From positions 1-6,125 of the forward strand of contig JAFSQZ010000190.1 of assembly GCA_017446355.1 (NCBI GenBank): DNA of 6,125 bases, written 5' to 3'. The translations under genes and the position numbers were made by a program. The notes below the pieces were generated by a model. It was not told the origin of the DNA, searched no databases, and saw only the letters and a list, made by a program, of their open reading frames with translations. Below are positions 5,001-6,125 of the stretch, in pieces. This DNA comes from Neisseriaceae bacterium (GTDB taxonomy: Bacteria; Pseudomonadota; Gammaproteobacteria; Burkholderiales; Neisseriaceae). The number at the start of each line of letters is the position of its first letter. Positions within the stretch are counted from its first letter, which is position 1.

Positions 5001-5257
5001 ATTTTGGCTTACCACAATCCAGCATCCCTGTTTATGAGATTACCAAAATTCCATCTTATATGACTTGGGACATCAAACTTGGTGCAGAATACAAAGTATA
5101 TGGCAAAAACAGATTGTTCTTTAACTTTGATGTTTACAATGTGTTAAACAAACGCTACTCCACTACTGCAACGGTAAACACCAGTACCAAAGCCGTTACT
5201 GAAACTTACGGCACAGGTCGTCAGTTCTGGCTTGAATTTGGTTATCGGTTTAGATAA
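2084..5257 (+). CDS. TonB-dependent outer-membrane receptor, 1057 aa
   Basis: This is a TonB-driven outer-membrane importer of unknown substrate. Residues 1-25 are a Sec signal (cleavage ALA/D). Residues 26-123 are an unusual low-complexity, repeat-derived extension. KIEDITVKG (124-132) is a TonB-box-like motif. The plug follows, with LRSLPNV (165-171), ISGGQPYQNLITVDG (193-207) and YGGFSGGVVDTKYKRP (from 255). The rest is a large barrel with long Lys/Asp/Tyr-rich loops, ending with the NFDVYNVLNKRY strand and FGYRFR. The barrel has only four Cys, as two close pairs (560/568 and 741/772), probably loop disulfides. The C-terminus is Phe-Arg, not the usual terminal aromatic. ATG 2084 is chosen because it starts the signal peptide; the ribosome site (GGTAAG, 2072-2077) is weak. 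TTG 2021 would bury the signal. At over 1000 residues it is larger than typical siderophore receptors, as seen in TbpA-like and orphan neisserial Tdf receptors, but I cannot assign it to any. Confidence 0.93.
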   Translation: MKHQAHQLKVLTLSLMAVFSTTALADETNVSGNLNNQEIATPTARNDGNNLSGSLNDKEIATKSTSDTGSHNSNSKPATGKDDLAVNQSFDLNGNAESVSENSGNLKNNETPVAKTATTANATKIEDITVKGTRNIAPAERYQNKISRRQIEMKSQGNGDIGSILRSLPNVQFDNSYRQSTTPGEIAPAQISISGGQPYQNLITVDGMSISSKLDPAAAGGNQWNSLPGQTQSMNIDVELLDEITVMDSAISAKYGGFSGGVVDTKYKRPEVPFGFKISRKYTNGNANKGFPKSLTKYHIFGDEEDYLAFLNSYDKAKQPEFEKHVTQVTLEAQPNDKLGIIGSFNLTQSNIPLRMHDDTYKDKDWASPVDPKNSSNEKKDQKRQNLNAMIKAYYDVSDDLGFEASYTYAPNYSREYLVGSKDNDFYDSEHGGHMLNFKTKWNNDWGKLTNTFGVQSSKDEISTSGYDSVKYWSTSQSKFWSNWASWVREGGTAPSKQDLLTFSNRLEQEFKPFKWGNTEHRILAGTELKYNKATFGYTRDFLLGVKSSRAMTKAQQELCKQTDMAWCDPELVYDPRKFDKFDDDKVKKMTWKNSVTGENQELQYWPYGQYFKNISSYRGGDKIKVNDKELALYLEDTITAPLGKDKKYGTLTMRPGVRWDYNSYVSKHSIAPRFFMDYAFPWSGKDKKYSTHISAGYNRYYGSNFYSYALNDGKQLLNLSVYRDSPDKTWDSVLKENRECEPYERERDANGNWVYWHYKNGKRVEGEDTNCVKHSQNATRWDQIKMPYADEFMFGISQDFGPITGSLKYIRRNGRNEVVKAYSDELGPDGQKRGPLEGYSDSYYSYYTNAGKSKSDIVLLYLKNTKPLTFKGVKNTFSLALDWTNTQRNKASYNDYFRNADYDQPFIIYEGELMHRSQRPADNFTKPYTLKLETNHEWEMLGGTWKLNNLFNFQSNYKKAVTSSKWDKPGKDFGLPQSSIPVYEITKIPSYMTWDIKLGAEYKVYGKNRLFFNFDVYNVLNKRYSTTATVNTSTKAVTETYGTGRQFWLEFGYRFR
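2172..2403 (+). repeat. Receptor N-terminal extension encoded by DUS-type repeats
   Basis: Three DUS-like 15-mers lie in frame: TTCAGGTAACCTGAA (2173-2187), canonical TTCAGGCAGCCTGAA (2236-2250) and TTCAGGCAACCTGAA (2389-2403). They encode SGNLN (residues 31-35), SGSLN (52-56) and SGNLK (103-107). The first two begin a repeat of about 21 residues: SGNLNNQEIATPTARNDGNN and SGSLNDKEIATKSTSDTG. The third is followed by a weaker related tail (NNETPVAKTATT). The variants keep the palindrome (GGTAACC) or alter only the centre. The region precedes the TonB-box-like motif and lies outside the plug. Confidence 0.85.
2194..2226 (+). repeat. Half of a dispersed palindromic repeat inside the receptor gene
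   Basis: GGAGATTGCCACGCC (2194-2208) and GGCTCGCAATGACGG (2212-2226) are identical to the two segments of the right end of the intergenic element at 5590-5630, apart from a shorter middle (3 bases instead of 11). It is translated as part of QEIATPTARNDG. Such agreement over 30 bases indicates a shared origin. Confidence 0.85.
4498..4509 (+). repeat. DNA uptake sequence inside the receptor gene
   Basis: AGGCAGCCTGAA occurs without the mirror TTC on its left, so it can be read only as the Kingella-type word. It encodes GSLK of PITGSLKYI in the barrel. A near match, AAGCAGCCTGAA, lies at 3035-3046 in the same gene. Confidence 0.8.
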
Positions 5258-5282
5258 CACCATTTAACCATCAATAAAAACT

Positions 5283-5320
5283 TTCAGGTTGCCTGTAAAA
5301 AAATATTCAGGCAGCCTGAA
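5283..5320 (+). terminator. Paired DUS hairpin after the receptor gene
   Basis: TTCAGGTTGCCTG (5283-5295) can pair with CAGGCAGCCTGAA (5308-5320): 13 positions with one G-T wobble and a 12-base A-rich loop. The right half is a complete DUS (5309-5320). Inverted DUS pairs at gene ends commonly act as terminators in Neisseriaceae. No strong T-run follows, so efficiency is uncertain. Confidence 0.55.
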
Positions 5321-5329
5321 TTCAATACT

Positions 5330-5466
5330 CGTCATTGCGAGCGTAGCCGTAAGGCGTAGCGTGGCAATCTTCTGATTTAAATTGCATTTTTGTTATGACA
5401 AACAAAGTCCGCTCTTCGTGGTTGGGAGATTACTACAGCCTTGCATTCGCAAGGCTTCGTAATGAC
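5330..5466. mobile_element. Palindromic intergenic repeat, copy A
   Basis: The left end CGTCATTGCGAGCG (from 5330) with GTGGCAATCTTC mirrors the right end GGGAGATTACTACAGCC ending in CGTAATGAC (5458-5466). An internal hairpin AGCCTTGC/GCAAGGCT (5437-5456, ATTC loop) lies in the right half. It has no coding capacity. The CGTCATTGCGAGC...GGCAATCT pattern is a palindrome type seen in many bacteria. The arms carry several mismatches, so this copy looks older than copy B. Confidence 0.75.
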
Positions 5467-5476
5467 TGGTGTTTTG

Positions 5477-5491
5477 TTCAGGCTGCCTGAA
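5477..5491. repeat. DNA uptake sequence between palindromic copies A and B
   Basis: TTCAGGCTGCCTGAA is joined directly to TTCAATACTCGTCATTGCG (5492-5510), exactly as the DUS at 5306-5320 is joined to copy A. The two 34-base composites differ only at the central base of the DUS. Confidence 0.9.
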
Positions 5492-5500
5492 TTCAATACT

Positions 5501-5629
5501 CGTCATTGCGTTGTTGCGTAAGCAAACTGTGGCAATCTCCTTGATGCAATAGAAACTGTTTTGTTTAAGTTACCCTGCCTGAAACTTTGGGAGATTGCCA
5601 CGCCTTGCGTTGCAAGGCTCGCAATGACG
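5501..5629. mobile_element. Palindromic intergenic repeat, copy B
   Basis: CGTCATTGCG (5501-5510) and CGCAATGACG (5620-5629) are perfect terminal inverted repeats. Inside, GTGGCAATCTCC on the left mirrors GGAGATTGCCAC on the right. Each half carries its own mini-hairpin: TTGC-GTAA-GCAA on the left and GCCTTGC-GTT-GCAAGGC (5602-5618) on the right. A degenerate DUS-like CCTGCCTGAA lies in the middle. The right half matches the piece inside the receptor gene. Confidence 0.78.
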
Positions 5630-5675
5630 GGTGGTCGTTGTGGTGGGTCAAAGCCCCTACGGTGGTTGCGTTGTT

Positions 5676-5690
5676 TTCAGGCTGCCTGAA
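5676..5690. repeat. DNA uptake sequence downstream of nadD
   Basis: TTCAGGCTGCCTGAA lies 65 bases beyond the minus-strand nadD stop, within the 7-bp self-complementary hairpin typical of this word. It may contribute to transcript ends for the convergent receptor and nadD genes. Confidence 0.88.
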
Positions 5691-5702
5691 ACGGACGTTT
5701 TT

Positions 5703-5720
5703 GCAAAGCGTTTGCGAAGC
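5703..5720. repeat. Short hairpins of the array type downstream of nadD
   Basis: GCAAA-GCG-TTTGC (5703-5715) overlaps a GCGAAGC mini-hairpin (5714-5720). These resemble the GNA-loop hairpins of the 1137-1330 array and are followed by CTAAAA, as in unit 1 there. It looks like a single isolated member of that repeat type. Confidence 0.5.
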
Positions 5721-5755
5721 TAAAATCTGATTTTGTTGTCTAAACCTAAACTCAA

Positions 5756-6125
5756 TTAGCGATAGAGTTGATGCTGTTGAATATAGTTAATAACGCTTTC
5801 AGGCAGCCATTTTTGTACGTTTTGTCCTTTGGCGAGTGCTTCGCGCAATTGTGTTGATGAGATGGTGTATTCAGGGACAGTTAAAATTTTCAGGCTGCCT
5901 TGTTGCAAGGCTTCTCCTAGCCAAGAATGCAATACTGTTGGGGCTTGTTGTAGTGAAGTGCCATCTCGCGCGGCAACGGCTATGTTGGTTTGTTGTACCA
6001 GCGTTTGCCAATTTTTCCAAGTGTGCAATTGTAATAAGCTGTCCATACCCAAAAGCCACCATAATTGCGCGTGTGGAAAATGCTGCCTGAAAATACTGAC
6101 GGTATCAATGGTGTACGTGGCTCCA
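5756..6125 (-). CDS. nadD: Nicotinate-nucleotide adenylyltransferase, C-terminal 122 residues (5' end outside window)
   Basis: NadD joins nicotinate mononucleotide and ATP to give deamido-NAD, a cytosolic step of NAD synthesis. The minus frame is open from the right edge to TAA at 5758-5756. Visible motifs in order: GATYTIDTV (family SYTIDT region), LWWLLGMDSLLQLHTWKNW (the conserved LLG-x-D-x-L...W-K-W block), NIAVAAR, then ISSTQLREAL (the ISST-x-(I/L)-R nucleotidyl-transfer motif) and the LPESVINYIQQHQLY tail. The N-terminal GGTFDPxHxGH motif lies outside the window. At the usual 200 or so residues, about 60% of the protein is present. Three exact or near DUS words lie inside the coding region. 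The gene converges on the receptor gene across the repeat-rich gap. Confidence 0.95.
   Translation of the reverse strand, partial: GATYTIDTVSIFRQHFPHAQLWWLLGMDSLLQLHTWKNWQTLVQQTNIAVAARDGTSLQQAPTVLHSWLGEALQQGSLKILTVPEYTISSTQLREALAKGQNVQKWLPESVINYIQQHQLYR
5889..5900 (-). repeat. DNA uptake sequence inside nadD
   Basis: The minus strand reads AGGCAGCCTGAA and encodes GSLK of QQGSLKIL. It can be read only as the Kingella-type word because the mirrored half is absent. Near matches lie at 5798-5808 (11 bases, encoding part of WLPES) and, on the plus strand, 6080-6091 (ATGCTGCCTGAA, antisense to FRQH). Confidence 0.8.

Overview
The window looks like a low-GC member of the Neisseriaceae. The main evidence is the repeated 15-mer TTCAGGCTGCCTGAA (or its complement), which contains the 12-mer DNA uptake sequences (DUS) AGGCTGCCTGAA and AGGCAGCCTGAA of the Simonsiella/Kingella group. 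This differs from the GCCGTCTGAA type of N. meningitidis and N. gonorrhoeae. The two sites readable in only one dialect (4498-4509 and 5889-5900) are both AGGCAGCCTGAA, the Kingella-type word. A soluble azurin and a C-terminal nadD fragment fit this family. The species cannot be fixed from the window.

Layout. Positions 1-120 hold the last 39 codons of a TonB-dependent receptor, followed by a DUS and a strong rho-independent terminator (189-210). An AT-rich regulatory region (320-413) has promoter-like hexamers, a 9-bp dyad and Fur-box-like sequences. It precedes a 27-codon hydrophobic small ORF (441-524) and the azurin gene (628-1083). The azurin/lipoprotein gap is filled by an array of short hairpins, mostly with GAA triloops. 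Next is a His/Met-rich lipoprotein gene (1369-1731). A 144-bp element with inverted ends (1842-1985) sits just upstream of a large TonB-dependent receptor gene (2084-5257). Its 3' flank (5258-5755) carries two long palindromic repeats, each joined to a DUS. The minus-strand 3' part of nadD runs off the right edge.

How it works together. Two outer-membrane receptor genes, a copper protein (azurin), a metal-binding-type lipoprotein and a Fur-like promoter suggest metal acquisition and handling. The substrate of the large receptor is not readable from sequence, and nadD is an unrelated housekeeping gene.

The most unusual content is repeat-derived. First, the N-terminal extension of the large receptor is encoded by three DUS-like sequences plus half of the same palindromic repeat found downstream of the gene, so intergenic repeats have become protein sequence. 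Second, the 1137-1330 array consists of two roughly 100-bp units. They keep hairpins at matching places while the stem sequences differ, which points to preservation or regeneration of structure rather than sequence.
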